Assembly: GCF_900048895.1 (NCBI RefSeq)
Contig: NZ_LT160640.1
Coordinates: 558,001 to 622,000 of the forward strand
DNA length: 64,000 bases
From: Neglectibacter timonensis
Lineage (GTDB): Bacteria > Bacillota > Clostridia > Oscillospirales > Acutalibacteraceae
Reading direction: 5' to 3'
Positions 50,827 to 62,020 of this stretch are shown piece by piece (position 1 is the stretch's first letter; each line of letters begins with the position of its first letter). Under the pieces are notes generated by a model. It was given only the letters and a program-made list of their open reading frames with translations. It did no database searches and was not told where the DNA came from. The position numbers and the translations under genes were made by a program.

Positions 50827-51717
50827 TTGAGCGATATACAAGCGGTGCAGTGGTTTCCGGGACATATGGCGAAAACCCGCCGAAAAATTACAGAAGATCT
50901 GAAACTGGTTGAGTTGATAGCTGAATTGGTGGATGCTCGAATTCCCCAGAGCAGTTCTAATCCAGTGCTTCGAAATATTATCAAATCAAAACCGAAAATT
51001 GTGCTGTTAAACAAGAGTGACATGGCTGATCCTGTACAGACAAACCGTTGGATTTCCCGCTATCGGGAAGAGGGAACTGTGGCCATTGCCCTGGATAGTA
51101 AAACAGGGAAGGGAATGTCTGCTTTCTTTCAGGCAGCCCGGGAAGTTTTGAAGGAGCAGATAGCTGCCTGGGAAAGAAAAGGGATGCGGGGGCGTCCAAT
51201 CCGTATCATGGTACTGGGTATTCCCAACGTGGGGAAGTCCTCCTTCATCAACCGGATGCTTGCAGGGAGCGGCGCAGGAAAGGCGGAAGTGCGTGATAAG
51301 CCCGGGGTAACCAGAGAGAACAGATGGTTTACTGTTGGGAAGGGATTCGAACTGCTGGATACACCTGGTGTGCTCTGGCCCAAATTCGAAGACCCAATTG
51401 TTGGAGAGCATTTGGCCTTTACCGGTGCGGTCCGTGATGAGATCTTGGATATGGAAGGGCTTGCCTGCCGGTTGCTGGAATTACTCTCTACGTTGTACCC
51501 TCAGGCGATCCCTTACAGATATAAAGTTGATCTGATGCAGGAAAGCAACCTGCCGGGTTATGAAATTTTGGAACGTATTGGCAGAAAACGCGGTATGCTG
51601 ATTTCTGGAGGAGAAGTCGATACTGAACGGGCCGCCATAACAGTGCTGGATGAATACCGCAGCGGCAAGCTCGGCAGAATGACATTGGAACAAGCCATAA
51701 GCTGTGACAAGTCCTGA
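50827..51717 (+). CDS. rbgA: Ribosome biogenesis GTPase RbgA (YlqF)
   Basis: 296 residues, circularly permuted GTPase. WFPGHMAKTRRKI opens the protein, then VDARIPQSSSNP, LLNKSDMADP (G4), GIPNVGKSSFINRM (G1), KPGVTRENRWF (G2) and LLDTPGVLWP (G3). It completes 50S assembly. TTG 50827 is the start, with AAGGCGG upstream. rplS-lepB-rbgA-rnhB is the normal Firmicutes order. Confidence 0.95.
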   Translation: MSDIQAVQWFPGHMAKTRRKITEDLKLVELIAELVDARIPQSSSNPVLRNIIKSKPKIVLLNKSDMADPVQTNRWISRYREEGTVAIALDSKTGKGMSAFFQAAREVLKEQIAAWERKGMRGRPIRIMVLGIPNVGKSSFINRMLAGSGAGKAEVRDKPGVTRENRWFTVGKGFELLDTPGVLWPKFEDPIVGEHLAFTGAVRDEILDMEGLACRLLELLSTLYPQAIPYRYKVDLMQESNLPGYEILERIGRKRGMLISGGEVDTERAAITVLDEYRSGKLGRMTLEQAISCDKS

Positions 51718-51820
51718 AGCTTTACGGCGGTGAACAAACGATTGTGCCATCTTTTCCGAGCTTCATTCTGTTCAGAAGCCTTAAGTCCGCTGATTTTGAT
51801 AGAAAGGACCAGCTTTTTTT

Positions 51821-52447
51821 ATGGCGCCGAAAAGCAATTTGAATACTGATTGGTTTTTTTATGAACGTCTTGCAATGGATCGGGGCTTCCAACGAATCTG
51901 CGGGGTCGACGAAGCGGGCCGCGGCCCGTTGGCAGGGCCTGTGTATGCGGCAGCAGTAGTTTTGCCGCCTGAATGTCATATTGACGGATTAAACGACTCG
52001 AAAAAAATATCAGAGAAGAAACGGGAAATGCTTTTTGATGTGATTCTCGAAAAGGCAACAGCCTACGGAATCGGTTATGCCGATGCCGCTGAAATTGATG
52101 AATTCAATATTCTCAACGCTACCTTTCTGGCGATGAAGCGTGCTTTACAAAAAATTGAGCCTTCTCCAGACTGGGTGATGGTAGACGGAAACAGAATGCC
52201 TCCACTATCATTGCCGGGAGAGACCATTGTTCAGGGCGATGGTAAAAGCGCAAGTATTGCTGCCGCATCTATCCTTGCCAAAGTGAGCAGAGACAGAATT
52301 CTGAGGGAATTGGGGCGTCGTTATCCCGAATACGGATTTGAAAAACATAAGGGATATGGCACAAAAGTACATTATGCAGCCATAAAACGATATGGAGTCC
52401 TGCCGGAACACCGGAAATCGTTTTTAAAAAATTTGTCGGAGAAGTGA
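51821..52447 (+). CDS. rnhB: Ribonuclease HII
   Basis: 208 residues. CGVDEAGRGPLAGPVYAAAVVL carries the first catalytic Asp-Glu pair; LNDSKKISEKKRE, DGN and ASILAKVSRDRIL, with later Asp, complete the site. It removes RNA from RNA-DNA hybrids and single ribonucleotides. AGAAAGGACC precedes ATG. It is followed closely by yraN. Confidence 0.95.
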   Translation: MAPKSNLNTDWFFYERLAMDRGFQRICGVDEAGRGPLAGPVYAAAVVLPPECHIDGLNDSKKISEKKREMLFDVILEKATAYGIGYADAAEIDEFNILNATFLAMKRALQKIEPSPDWVMVDGNRMPPLSLPGETIVQGDGKSASIAAASILAKVSRDRILRELGRRYPEYGFEKHKGYGTKVHYAAIKRYGVLPEHRKSFLKNLSEK

Positions 52448-52452
52448 TAAAC

Positions 52453-52806
52453 ATGGACAATAGTTCCGGAAAGCTTGGAGAAGAAGAAGTGGCAAAATTT
52501 CTGGAACAGAAGGGCTATTCCATTCTACAGAAAAATTATCATTCTCGATTCGGTGAAATCGACATCATCGCTCAGAACAGTCAATATATTGTATTTGTGG
52601 AGGTAAAAACCAGGCAGAAGGGAAGTTTAGTTCATCCATTTGAAGCTATTACCTCTGCGAAACGGCGGAAAATTGTTTTAACTGCAAAAGAGTATTTGGC
52701 GCGGAATCACACTTCCCTGCAGCCAAGATTTGATGCAGCTGCTTTGATAACAGAGGATGGATCGGTTGTTGAGACAGAATATTTGGAAAACGCTTTCTTC
52801 AGCTGA
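52453..52806 (+). CDS. yraN: UPF0102 nuclease-fold protein YraN
   Basis: 117 residues with a restriction-endonuclease-like core: GKLGEEEVAKFLEQKGYSIL, NYHSRFGEIDIIAQ and IVFVEVKTRQ give the E-D-ExK pattern. The role is unknown. ATG 52453 fits GGAG at 12 bases better than GTG 52444, which is too close. rnhB-yraN adjacency is widespread. Confidence 0.92.
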   Translation: MDNSSGKLGEEEVAKFLEQKGYSILQKNYHSRFGEIDIIAQNSQYIVFVEVKTRQKGSLVHPFEAITSAKRRKIVLTAKEYLARNHTSLQPRFDAAALITEDGSVVETEYLENAFFS

Positions 52807-52831
52807 GTTCTCTGAAAGGTCGTGATGAATT

Positions 52832-53770
52832 TTGTATTATTTCGATCTCCACTGTGATACAGTGACTGAATGTATGATGAAAGGAAAATCTCTGCTGCAC
52901 AATGATCTTCATATAGACCTGAAACGCGGCGCTGCATTGGGACATTACATACAGTGCTTTGCTGCCTGGATTCCTGACACGCTTCGAGGAGAGGCAGCTT
53001 TTCAACATTTTATAAAAATTGCAGATTGCCTGGAACAGGAACGCCGTGCTTATTCCAATAAAATGCAATGCCATAGGATGCCGGAAACTGGGGAAGGAAT
53101 CCATCAAGATAGTACGGTTACTGCAATTCTTACCGTTGAAAATGGCGCTGCATTGGGAGGCACGTTGGAAACAATTCCAGAACTTCGACGGCGCGGCGTC
53201 AAGTTGTTGACCTTAACGTGGAATGGAGAAAACGAACTGGGTCGGGGCGTGATGGCGCCGGGAAAGGGCGGTCTGACAGAGTTTGGAAGAAACGCTGTCA
53301 GGATGTTAGAAGATGCTGGCATCATCGTAGATGTTTCCCATGCCAGTCCAGAACTGTTCGAGGATGTCGCATCCATAGCCAAAAAGCCGTTTATCGCCAC
53401 CCACTCTAACTCTATTCAATTGTGCAGACATCCAAGGAATCTCAGTGATCAGCAATTTCTGGCAATCAAAGCGTCCGGCGGTATCGTAGGACTAAACTTT
53501 TATCGGGGTTTCCTTAACGATACTCCTGACAAAGCGTCTATGATGGATATCCTGCGGCATGCGGAGCATTTTCTCTCGCTGGGAGGCGAAGATGTGCTTG
53601 CCATGGGAAGTGACTTTGACGGTGCTTCTCTGCCCTTTGATATGGAAGGCATTCAGTCTGTACCGAGACTCTGGGAGCTTTTTCTGCGGCATAATTATAA
53701 GGAATCTTTGCTTTATAAAATATTTTATCAAAATGCTGCGGAGTTTTTTATCCAGAATAAGTTGTTTTAG
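52832..53770 (+). CDS. Membrane dipeptidase family (M19)
   Basis: 312 residues. FDLHCDTV holds the first metal pair (HxD), ENGAALGG the bridging Glu, DVSHASPEL and FIATHSNS the His ligands, and ALGSDFDG-like MGSDFDGA the last Asp. M19 enzymes cut dipeptides, including D-amino-acid containing ones. Despite the family name there is no signal peptide or membrane span. The start is TTG 52832, since nearby ATG and GTG are out of frame. Confidence 0.9.
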   Translation: MYYFDLHCDTVTECMMKGKSLLHNDLHIDLKRGAALGHYIQCFAAWIPDTLRGEAAFQHFIKIADCLEQERRAYSNKMQCHRMPETGEGIHQDSTVTAILTVENGAALGGTLETIPELRRRGVKLLTLTWNGENELGRGVMAPGKGGLTEFGRNAVRMLEDAGIIVDVSHASPELFEDVASIAKKPFIATHSNSIQLCRHPRNLSDQQFLAIKASGGIVGLNFYRGFLNDTPDKASMMDILRHAEHFLSLGGEDVLAMGSDFDGASLPFDMEGIQSVPRLWELFLRHNYKESLLYKIFYQNAAEFFIQNKLF

Positions 53771-53817
53771 GTTTACTTGGAAATCTTACAGGAATTTGTA
53801 AATGCAGGTGATGTAAA

Positions 53818-55326
53818 ATGTTGTATCAAAGTACAAGGAATTCGTCCGTCAAGAAAAAGGCATCCGAGGTCATTGCCAAAGGTATATCGGAGGAAGGGGG
53901 GCTTTTCGTTCCTGAAAACCTGCCTGACCTTCAGGAGCATTTCTCCCAGATGGCAGAAATGAATTATCGCGAGCTGGCAAAATATATTTTCTCCAAGTTT
54001 CTGACGGATTTTACGCCGGAAGAGATTTCTGCCTGCGTGGAAAACGCCTATGCTTCAGATCGTTTTAATGGAGAAGAACCAGTTCGGCTGGTTCCTCTGA
54101 CGAAAACAGGGGAGAATAAATATCTGCTGGAACTATGGCATGGCCCGACCTGTGCTTTTAAAGATATGGCTCTCCAGATTCTGCCCCATTTTCTCACTGT
54201 ATCGTTGCAGAAGACTGCTCCGGAAAAACAGGTAGTAATTCTTGTTGCCACCTCCGGTGATACAGGTAAGGCAGCTTTAGAGGGATTTCGTGATGTTCCG
54301 GACACAAAAATTCTGGTTTTTTACCCTCAGGATGGGGTCAGTCCCATGCAGCAGCGCCAAATGTGTACCCAAGAAGGAGATAATGTTTGTGTTTGTGCGG
54401 TAAAAGGAAATTTCGACGACACCCAAACAGGCGTAAAACAGATTTTTACCGATAAACGAATCGGCGCTCTTTTGGATGAGCAGAATATGTTATTTTCCAG
54501 CGCCAATTCTATCAATTGGGGAAGGCTTCTGCCCCAGGTGGTCTATTATTTTTATTCCTATTTTGATTTGTTCCGCAACGGAACGATTAAATCCCTGGAA
54601 GAAAAAATCAATATAGCGGTTCCAACAGGAAATTTTGGCAATATTCTGGCTGCTTACTATGCCAGTAAAATGGGGCTTCCGGTCAAACGTTTTCTCTGCG
54701 CCTCCAATTCCAACAATGTACTCACTGATTTTATCCGAACGGGCGTTTATGACCGGCGCCGGGAGTTCTATACAACCAGCTCTCCTTCCATGGACATTCT
54801 GGTATCCAGTAATCTGGAGCGCCTGCTATACGTGCTTGCAGAAGAGGACTGTTCCAGCGTTTCCGGCTGGATGGAAGAATTGGCCTCTACAGGAAAATAT
54901 GAAGTGAATCAAAAAGTTTTCTGTAAAGTAAAAGAGCTTTTCTTTGGCGGGTTTTGCGATGACAACGAAACTGCCGCTGTTATACGTGAGCTTTTAGAAG
55001 AAGAAAACTATCTTTGCGATCCCCACACGGCGGTGGCAGTAAATGTTTACCGACAGTATCTGCAGGAGACAGGGGACACTGCTCCGACGATTATTGCCTC
55101 TACTGCAAGCCCCTATAAGTTTGTACAAAATGTTTTGGGCGCGGTTGCCGATGCCTCCGATCCGGATGAATTTTCAAATCTCAATCGTTTGGAACTGCTC
55201 TCCCACACAGATGCCCCTTCCCAGCTGAGGGGATTAAAGGATAAGACCGTACGTTTTACTGACTGCATCACAAAAGAACAGATGGCAGAATTTGTTTTGC
55301 AGGCAGTCTGTTCAGACAGGAGTTGA
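53818..55326 (+). CDS. thrC: Threonine synthase
   Basis: 502 residues, the long clostridial type. The PLP lysine is in GPTCAFKDMALQIL, the phosphate-binding loop is VATSGDTGKAALEGF and SSANSINWGRLLPQ and VPTGNFGNILAAYYA are further family sites. It converts O-phosphohomoserine to threonine. No other threonine-pathway gene is adjacent; it ends four bases before the phosphoesterase gene. Confidence 0.95.
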   Translation: MLYQSTRNSSVKKKASEVIAKGISEEGGLFVPENLPDLQEHFSQMAEMNYRELAKYIFSKFLTDFTPEEISACVENAYASDRFNGEEPVRLVPLTKTGENKYLLELWHGPTCAFKDMALQILPHFLTVSLQKTAPEKQVVILVATSGDTGKAALEGFRDVPDTKILVFYPQDGVSPMQQRQMCTQEGDNVCVCAVKGNFDDTQTGVKQIFTDKRIGALLDEQNMLFSSANSINWGRLLPQVVYYFYSYFDLFRNGTIKSLEEKINIAVPTGNFGNILAAYYASKMGLPVKRFLCASNSNNVLTDFIRTGVYDRRREFYTTSSPSMDILVSSNLERLLYVLAEEDCSSVSGWMEELASTGKYEVNQKVFCKVKELFFGGFCDDNETAAVIRELLEEENYLCDPHTAVAVNVYRQYLQETGDTAPTIIASTASPYKFVQNVLGAVADASDPDEFSNLNRLELLSHTDAPSQLRGLKDKTVRFTDCITKEQMAEFVLQAVCSDRS

Positions 55327-55329
55327 TCC

Positions 55330-56019
55330 ATGGCGTTATTTGTCATTGCTGATCTTCATTTGTCGCTTAGCGCAGATAAACCCATGGATGTATTTCCTGG
55401 ATGGTCCAATTATGTAGAACGTCTGGAAATGAACTGGCGGCGCACTGTGGCCGAGGAAGACACTGTGGTTTTAGCCGGTGATTTGTCTTGGGCTATGAAG
55501 TTGGAAGATTCTTATGCGGATTTTTCATTTCTGCACTCGTTGCCTGGAAAAAAGCTTTTGATGAAGGGAAATCATGATTATTGGTGGTCAACTAAGACCA
55601 AAATCGATCATTTTTTCGCCAGCCACGACTACTCGGATTTTCAGGTGTTACATAACTGTGCCTACCGTATCGGAGAGATTTCTGTCTGCGGTTCCCGCGG
55701 ATGGCTATATAACTCAGCCAGCGAAGAGGACAAAAAAATTGTCAGCAGAGAGGCGGGTCGTCTGCTCGCCTCTATTCAGGATGCCAGAAGGCTGGGAGGA
55801 AGGCCCGTTGTTTTTCTGCATTACCCGCCGGCCTATGACAGTATGGAATGCTCGGAAATTCTTGAGATCCTTCTGAAAGAAGGAATTACAGATTGTTATT
55901 TTGGTCATATCCATGGACAGCAGGCGGCCAGAAAAGCGCCTATTGGAGTCTATAAGGGAATCAAAATGCATTTGGTTTCCTGCGATTTTGTGGGTTTCTG
56001 TCCCGTTCTTGTAAAATAG
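55330..56019 (+). CDS. Calcineurin-like metallophosphoesterase
   Basis: 229 residues. Metal ligands are in order: IADLHLS (DxH), LAGDLSWAM (GD), KGNHDYWW (GNHD), FLHYPP (His) and FGHIHGQ (GHxH). The substrate is unknown; relatives (YpbG/YkuE type) are found beside housekeeping genes. It is coupled to thrC by a three-base gap. Confidence 0.9.
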   Translation: MALFVIADLHLSLSADKPMDVFPGWSNYVERLEMNWRRTVAEEDTVVLAGDLSWAMKLEDSYADFSFLHSLPGKKLLMKGNHDYWWSTKTKIDHFFASHDYSDFQVLHNCAYRIGEISVCGSRGWLYNSASEEDKKIVSREAGRLLASIQDARRLGGRPVVFLHYPPAYDSMECSEILEILLKEGITDCYFGHIHGQQAARKAPIGVYKGIKMHLVSCDFVGFCPVLVK

Positions 56020-56102
56020 GCGTTCAGTGCTGTAAAAGCTTAGATTTTTCTCATTTTCGGGAAATTATTTGCAGAAAAGATATAGATTATTAAAATCATG
56101 TA

Positions 56103-56111
56103 TGCTATAAT
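56103..56111 (+). promoter_or_regulatory. Extended -10 promoter of tig
   Basis: TGC directly followed by a perfect TATAAT, 43 bases before ATG 56155. No strong -35 was seen, as is common with extended -10 promoters. Confidence 0.55.
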
Positions 56112-56154
56112 GATTCAGTTACTTTTTTAAGTTTATTTGAGAGGAAAAAGAGAC

Positions 56155-57537
56155 ATGAATTTGAAAGCCACCAACAATGTAGAAACCAACAAATATGAAC
56201 TTGAGATCGAGGTTACCTCTGAGGAATTCAATCAGGCCATCAATGAGGTCTACAAAAAAGAGAGCAAAAAAATGAACATTCCCGGCTTCCGCAAAGGAAA
56301 GGCTCCGAGAGCGTTTATCGAAAAATATTATGGGGAAGAGGTCTTTTTTGAGGCCGCTGTTGATCATCTCTATCGCCCCATGGTGATGGAGGCAGTTGAA
56401 AAATCCGAGCTGAAAGTGATCAGCATCGGAGAGTTTAAGATTGACGAAATTGGCAAGGAAAAGGGAATTCTTTGCAAGTTGAATGTTGTGGTCAAACCTG
56501 AAGTGAAAATTGACGGTTACAAGGGAATCGAAGTGACAAAAGAGCCAGTGGCTGTCACAGAAGGCGATATTGACGCTGAAATTGAGCGCGTTCGTGAGCG
56601 CAATTCCCGTATGGTTAATGTGGACGACAGAGCTGCTGAAAATGGCGACATTACCGTTATTGATTTTGATGGATATGTGGACGGAAAGCAGTTTGACGGC
56701 GGCAAAGCGGAAAATTATGAACTTACGTTGGGAGCCGGCCAGTTTATTCCTGGATTTGAAGAGCAGATCATCGGACACGCCATCGAGGAAGAATTCGACG
56801 TAAGTGTGAAGTTCCCCGAAGATTATCATGCAGAGGAGCTTAAGGGGAAGGATGCGACCTTCAAAATTAAGCTTCATGAAATCAAAATGAAGGAACTTCC
56901 TGAAGTTGATGACGAATTTGTAAAAGATGTAAGTGAATTCGATACGGTATCCGAGTACAGAAATGACCTGGAAAAGCACCTTCTGGAACAGCGTCAGAAA
57001 GCTGCAGACTCAGATGCCGAAAATCAGATGGTGGATGCCATCATTGAAAAGGTTGATGCGGTAATCCCTGAAGAAATGATCGAAAACGAAATAGATGAAA
57101 TGATCAACTCTTTCGCCTACCGTCTTCAGTCCCAGGGGCTCAACCTGGAAACTTATCTGAAATATACCGGTATGAGCACCGATAACCTGCGGGATCAATA
57201 CAAGCTTCAGGCTGAGCGTCAGGTAAAAGTACGCCTGGGTCTTGAAAAAATAGCCGAGCTCGAAGATATCAAGCCCACTGAGGAAGAAACCGAAGCCGAG
57301 TTTGAAAAGCTTGCGAAAGCCTATGAAATGCCTGTTGAAAACGTCAAGAATTTTGTAAGCGTAGAGGCAATTAACGCAGACATAGCCAATCAGAAGGTGA
57401 TTGATTTCATTCGTGAGAATGCCGTGATCACTGAAGCAAAACCGGAAAAAAAGCCTGCTGCAAAAAAGAAGGCAGCTCCCAAAAAGAAGAGTGCGAAAAA
57501 AGAGGAAATTTCCGAAGAGGAAAAAACTGAGGATTAA
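56155..57537 (+). CDS. tig: Trigger factor
   Basis: 460 residues. The ribosome-binding motif is in NIPGFRKGKAPRAFIEKYYG, the PPIase domain has GDITVIDFDGYVDGKQFDGG and GQFIPGFEEQIIG, and a helical C-terminal chaperone part follows. A Lys/Ala-rich tail of about 35 residues (EKKPAAKKKAAPKKKSAKK) is added. It helps nascent chains fold. ATG 56155 has GAGAGG upstream. It precedes clpP and clpX as in most Firmicutes. Confidence 0.95.
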   Translation: MNLKATNNVETNKYELEIEVTSEEFNQAINEVYKKESKKMNIPGFRKGKAPRAFIEKYYGEEVFFEAAVDHLYRPMVMEAVEKSELKVISIGEFKIDEIGKEKGILCKLNVVVKPEVKIDGYKGIEVTKEPVAVTEGDIDAEIERVRERNSRMVNVDDRAAENGDITVIDFDGYVDGKQFDGGKAENYELTLGAGQFIPGFEEQIIGHAIEEEFDVSVKFPEDYHAEELKGKDATFKIKLHEIKMKELPEVDDEFVKDVSEFDTVSEYRNDLEKHLLEQRQKAADSDAENQMVDAIIEKVDAVIPEEMIENEIDEMINSFAYRLQSQGLNLETYLKYTGMSTDNLRDQYKLQAERQVKVRLGLEKIAELEDIKPTEEETEAEFEKLAKAYEMPVENVKNFVSVEAINADIANQKVIDFIRENAVITEAKPEKKPAAKKKAAPKKKSAKKEEISEEEKTED

Positions 57538-57609
57538 AAATCTCTTTTGAAGAATAAAACTTATTGTTTGATTTCATACTAACCAATGCTTGGAAAGGAG
57601 CCTATTGTC

Positions 57610-58191
57610 ATGAGCTTAGTGCCTTATGTTGTTGAACAAACGAATCGCGGCGAACGTTCTTACGATATTTTTTCCCGTCTGCTAAACGATCGGATCGTCA
57701 TGTTGAACGAGGATGTCAACAGCGCCTCGGCGGGAGTAATTGTTGCTCAGCTTCTGTATCTGGAGGGTCAGGATCCCGAAAAGGATATTGCTCTTTATAT
57801 CAACAGCCCCGGCGGGGTCATTACAGACGGTATGGCCATTTACGATACCATGCAGTATATCAAATGCGATGTTTCTACTATTTGCATCGGTATGGCGGCC
57901 AGTATGGGCTCCTTCCTGTTGGCTGCTGGTACCAAAGGAAAACGCTTTGCGCTTCCCAATAGTGAAATCATGATTCATCAACCCAGCGGCGGAGCACAGG
58001 GCCAGGCAACAGATATCAGCATCCACGCAAATCATATTCTTCATGTGAAGAAAAAATTGAATACTATCCTATCTGAAAGAACCGGGCAGCCGTTGGAGGT
58101 TATTGAAAGAGATACCGAGCGTGATAATTTCATGACTGCACAGCAGGCTTTAGAATATGGTTTGATTGATAAAGTGATCGACAAGAGATAA
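57610..58191 (+). CDS. clpP: ATP-dependent Clp protease proteolytic subunit
   Basis: 193 residues. The catalytic Ser is in [13 protein letters not shown], His in [12 protein letters not shown] and Asp in ERDTERDNF. It forms the double heptamer barrel fed by ClpX. ATG 57610, with AAAGGAG upstream, gives the usual [11 protein letters not shown] start; ATG 57586 would add eight residues. Confidence 0.96.
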   Translation: MSLVPYVVEQTNRGERSYDIFSRLLNDRIVMLNEDVNSASAGVIVAQLLYLEGQDPEKDIALYINSPGGVITDGMAIYDTMQYIKCDVSTICIGMAASMGSFLLAAGTKGKRFALPNSEIMIHQPSGGAQGQATDISIHANHILHVKKKLNTILSERTGQPLEVIERDTERDNFMTAQQALEYGLIDKVIDKR

Positions 58192-58208
58192 GGAAAGGAA
58201 GTGGACGG

Positions 58209-59510
58209 ATGGCAGGCAATAACGAAAACGAGATCTGCTGTTCCTTCTGCGGCAAGCCTCAGGCAGTGGCCGACCGCCTGATCGCAGGTTCTGGCGTCTA
58301 TATCTGCGATGCCTGTGTCAGGCTTTGCATGTCAATTATTGAGGACGAAGACCGGCTGAAAAAGGGACGCAGCGACGAAAAGGAAGTGGGAATTCTCCTT
58401 CCTAAGCCGCATGAAATCAAAAAGAAACTCGACGAGTATGTTGTTGGCCAGGACAATGCCAAGATTGCCCTTTCTGTCGCCGTTTACAATCACTATAAGA
58501 GGATTTATTTTTCCGATGACGAAATAGAGCTGGCAAAGAGCAACGTACTCCTGCTTGGCCCTACTGGTGTGGGAAAAACATATCTTGCCCAAACTTTAGC
58601 TAAACTACTCGACGTGCCTTTTGCAATAGCAGACGCTACTACGCTGACGGAGGCCGGCTATGTTGGTGAGGATGTGGAGAACATTCTGCTCCGTCTCATT
58701 CAGGCTGCGGATTTTGATATTTTCCGTGCAGAGCGCGGTATTATCTATATCGATGAAATTGACAAAATCTCCCGGAAATCGGAAAACCAGTCTATTACCC
58801 GTGATGTCAGCGGGGAGGGAGTACAGCAGGCACTTTTGAAGATTCTGGAAGGCACAACTGCAAGTGTTCCTCCAAAGGGCGGAAGAAAACATCCCCAACA
58901 GGAAGCGATTATGATCAACACCTCGAATATCCTGTTTATCTGCGGCGGTGCATTTGATGGGTTGGAAAAAATAGTACAAAAGCGGATGGCCTCTAATTCT
59001 CTGGGTTTCGGAGGAGAGGTTCACGGGAAGCAGGAGCTCAATGAAATCGACTGGATGAAAGATGTCACCCCTCATGATCTTGTAAAATATGGGCTGATTC
59101 CTGAACTGGTTGGGCGCATCCCGGTTATTACTTCGCTTAATGCACTTGACGAGAATTCTCTGGTACGTATTCTTACCGAACCTAAAAATTCTTTGGTGAA
59201 TCAGTATAAGAGGCTGTTTGATCTCGACAAAGTGGATCTGGAGTTTACTTCTGAAGCATTGGTCAGCGTTGCCAAACGAACGCTGGAGCGCAAAACAGGC
59301 GCCAGGGGATTGCGGTCTGTTATGGAAGACGCTTTGTTGCCCTTTATGTACGAGATACCCAGCGACTATACGGTAGAAAAAGTTACTGTAACAAAGGAAA
59401 CGATTGAAAAAGGCGAAAAACCAGATATCGTTTATAACAAAGACAGAAAACCTGTAAAAATAAAAATCACGCAGCCGAAGCGGCGTGACCGTAAAGACTC
59501 AGTGTCATAA
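58209..59510 (+). CDS. clpX: Clp protease ATP-binding subunit ClpX
   Basis: 433 residues. The N-terminal zinc domain has CSFCGKPQ and CDACVRLC; the AAA+ core has [15 protein letters not shown] (Walker A), [10 protein letters not shown] (Walker B), GGRKHP (RKH pore loop) and [16 protein letters not shown] (sensor 2). It unfolds substrates and passes them to ClpP. It starts 17 bases after clpP. Confidence 0.96.
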   Translation: MAGNNENEICCSFCGKPQAVADRLIAGSGVYICDACVRLCMSIIEDEDRLKKGRSDEKEVGILLPKPHEIKKKLDEYVVGQDNAKIALSVAVYNHYKRIYFSDDEIELAKSNVLLLGPTGVGKTYLAQTLAKLLDVPFAIADATTLTEAGYVGEDVENILLRLIQAADFDIFRAERGIIYIDEIDKISRKSENQSITRDVSGEGVQQALLKILEGTTASVPPKGGRKHPQQEAIMINTSNILFICGGAFDGLEKIVQKRMASNSLGFGGEVHGKQELNEIDWMKDVTPHDLVKYGLIPELVGRIPVITSLNALDENSLVRILTEPKNSLVNQYKRLFDLDKVDLEFTSEALVSVAKRTLERKTGARGLRSVMEDALLPFMYEIPSDYTVEKVTVTKETIEKGEKPDIVYNKDRKPVKIKITQPKRRDRKDSVS

Positions 59511-59530
59511 GCAGAGAAACGGAGAAGGCT

Positions 59531-59556
59531 GTTGCCGGCGTTTGCCGGCGCAGTCT
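59531..59556 (+). other. Hairpin between clpX and lon
   Basis: GCCGGC-GTTT-GCCGGC with flanking CTG/CAG pairs, followed by a poor TCTTTCACT tract. It may be a weak terminator or an attenuating structure in a clpX-lon transcript. Confidence 0.45.
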
Positions 59557-59586
59557 TTCACTGATTTTAGGAGTACATACTGACAA

Positions 59587-62010
59587 ATGTTTACAGAAGA
59601 TAATAATATGATAGAGACAAATCTTGTTCTGCCTGTTTTGGCAGTGCGTGGCCTGGTTTTTTTTCCAGGGATGATGCTTCAGTTTGACGTGGGCCGTAAA
59701 AAGTCAATTCTTGCTGTAAGCGAATCTATTGGAAAAGATAGGCTGATATTTCTTGTATCCCAGGTTGACCTATCAGAAAATGAGCCAACGGGGGAAGATT
59801 TATATAAAATCGGGGTTATTGCCCGTATCAAACAAGTTATCCAACACTCCGACGATGGCGTAAAACTGCATGTAGAGGGGATCTGCCGCGGTGAGATTTC
59901 TTCTTTGGCGCAGGAAGACCCTTTCCTGCTGGGAAACATTGTAAAATGCCCTGTTCTAACCTATAAAAAATCCTATCGTTCAGAGGCGCTGGTCCGTATT
60001 GTCCATGAGAAGTTTGACGAATATCTGCGTCTCTTTAAACATGTTCCCCCTGATATTTTACTGGGGGTTTTACAGGAAAAGGATTGCGGCAGACTGGCTG
60101 ATTACATTGCTTCGAACATTTCAATTGATTTTGAGCGGAAGCAGTATATTCTGGACGAGCTGAGACCGCTGAAACGGATGCAGAAGCTGATTGATGTATT
60201 GACCGAAGAAATTCAGATTTTGGCTGTTGAAAATGAAATAAACCAGAAAGCACAAGCCCAGATCGACGAAAATCAGCGGGAATATTTCCTCAAGGAGCAG
60301 CTGCGTGCTATTACCAGCGAATTGGGGGAAGAAGATAACCCTCAGCAGGAAGCCGATGAACTAAGGCAAAAAATAACGGCACTCGGTTTGCCCAAACTTT
60401 GTGAAGAAAAGCTTCTAAAGGAATGCGACAAGCTGTACAGAATGCCCTATGGTTCTCATGAGGCCAGCGTAATCCGGCTTTATATCGATATCTGTTTAGA
60501 ACTTCCCTGGAATAAAATGACCAAAGAAAAGTTGGATTTATCCCGGGCACAGCGTGTTTTGGACCGGGATCATTATGGTTTGGAAAAAGTCAAAGAGCGT
60601 TTTGTGGAAATTTTGGCCGTTAAAAGCCTGGCGCCAAAACAGACAGGGCAAATCATTTGCTTAGTCGGTCCTCCTGGTGTTGGAAAAACATCCATAGCAC
60701 GTTCTATCGCAGAAGCCACGGGTCGAAAATATGTGCGTGTTTCTCTGGGTGGCGTCAGCGATGAGGCGGAAATTATGGGACATCGCAAAACCTATGTGGG
60801 ATCAATGCCTGGCAGAATCATCAGCGCAGTAAAACAGGCAGGTGTGAAAAACCCACTCATTTTGTTGGATGAAATTGATAAACTGGGACAGAATTTTAAG
60901 GGCGATCCTGCGTCCGCGTTGCTTGAAGTACTGGATCCGGAACAAAATTCTGAGTTTTCAGATCATTATATCGATATGCCCTTTGATTTAAGCCATGTGT
61001 TGTTTATTACAACCGCCAATGATGCATCCCGGATCCCCGGGCCGCTATATGACCGGATGGATATTCTTGAACTGGGAAGCTATACGCTCGAGGAAAAACT
61101 GAACATAGCCACAAAACACTTAGTTAAGAAACAACTCCAAAAACATGGCATCAAAGCATCTCAGTTGAAATTTACGAAATCCAGCCTGCAGGAGCTCATC
61201 GAAGGCTATACCCGTGAAGCAGGTGTGAGAACTTTAGAACGCAATATTGCCGCTATCTGCAGGAAAGCTGCAAAAATGATCGTATCCGATCCAGAGTTCA
61301 AATCTTTCACGGTGAAGCCGGAAAATTTGGACGAACTGCTTGGACCCAGGAAGTTTTTGCATGACGAGCTCTCTATTGAAGATACCATCGGCTTGGTAAA
61401 TGGTCTGGCTTGGACCAGTGTTGGCGGTGAACTGCTTCCCATTGAAGTGGCTGTGATGGAAGGAAATGGAAAAATACAGTTAACCGGTTCTCTGGGTGAC
61501 GTGATGAAAGAATCCGCTAATGCGGCAATCACCTGTATCAGAACACGGGCAGGTGCTCTTGGGCTTTCTCCTAAATTCTATGAAAAATGTGATATCCACA
61601 TTCATGCACCAGAAGGAGCGGTTCCAAAAGATGGTCCCTCTGCGGGCACTGCAATGGCAACCGCGATAACTTCTGCTCTCTGTGGAATACCGGTACGGCA
61701 CGATGTAGCTATGACAGGGGAAATTACTTTACAGGGAAGAGTGCTGCCGATCGGCGGGCTAAAAGAAAAAGCTATGGCTGCCTATAAAAACGGTATGAAA
61801 ACCGTGATTATTCCTGCCGACAATGTCCCTGATCTGTCTGAAGTGGACGAAGTTGTAAAAAACAAAATCCGCTTTGTTCCGGTAAAGCGAATTGATACCG
61901 TTTTGGAAACCGCTTTGAATTATATGCCTAGGCCCACTGGTAAAGATGGAGTTGTTCATTCGGCTGACAATGCAGTGCAACACGCCAAGGCTCCGGAATT
62001 ATACCAATAA
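59587..62010 (+). CDS. lonA: ATP-dependent protease La
   Basis: 807 residues. The N-terminal LON domain ([17 protein letters not shown]) is followed by a coiled-coil part, an AAA+ domain with [14 protein letters not shown] and ILLDEIDKL, and the protease domain with [14 protein letters not shown] (nucleophile Ser) and the later Lys in [12 protein letters not shown]. It degrades damaged and regulatory proteins. ATG 59587 is 14 bases from AGGAG; ATG 59608 is possible. The set tig-clpPX-lon-engB matches other Firmicutes. Confidence 0.95.
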   Translation: MFTEDNNMIETNLVLPVLAVRGLVFFPGMMLQFDVGRKKSILAVSESIGKDRLIFLVSQVDLSENEPTGEDLYKIGVIARIKQVIQHSDDGVKLHVEGICRGEISSLAQEDPFLLGNIVKCPVLTYKKSYRSEALVRIVHEKFDEYLRLFKHVPPDILLGVLQEKDCGRLADYIASNISIDFERKQYILDELRPLKRMQKLIDVLTEEIQILAVENEINQKAQAQIDENQREYFLKEQLRAITSELGEEDNPQQEADELRQKITALGLPKLCEEKLLKECDKLYRMPYGSHEASVIRLYIDICLELPWNKMTKEKLDLSRAQRVLDRDHYGLEKVKERFVEILAVKSLAPKQTGQIICLVGPPGVGKTSIARSIAEATGRKYVRVSLGGVSDEAEIMGHRKTYVGSMPGRIISAVKQAGVKNPLILLDEIDKLGQNFKGDPASALLEVLDPEQNSEFSDHYIDMPFDLSHVLFITTANDASRIPGPLYDRMDILELGSYTLEEKLNIATKHLVKKQLQKHGIKASQLKFTKSSLQELIEGYTREAGVRTLERNIAAICRKAAKMIVSDPEFKSFTVKPENLDELLGPRKFLHDELSIEDTIGLVNGLAWTSVGGELLPIEVAVMEGNGKIQLTGSLGDVMKESANAAITCIRTRAGALGLSPKFYEKCDIHIHAPEGAVPKDGPSAGTAMATAITSALCGIPVRHDVAMTGEITLQGRVLPIGGLKEKAMAAYKNGMKTVIIPADNVPDLSEVDEVVKNKIRFVPVKRIDTVLETALNYMPRPTGKDGVVHSADNAVQHAKAPELYQ

Positions 62011-62020
62011 GGAGTAAATT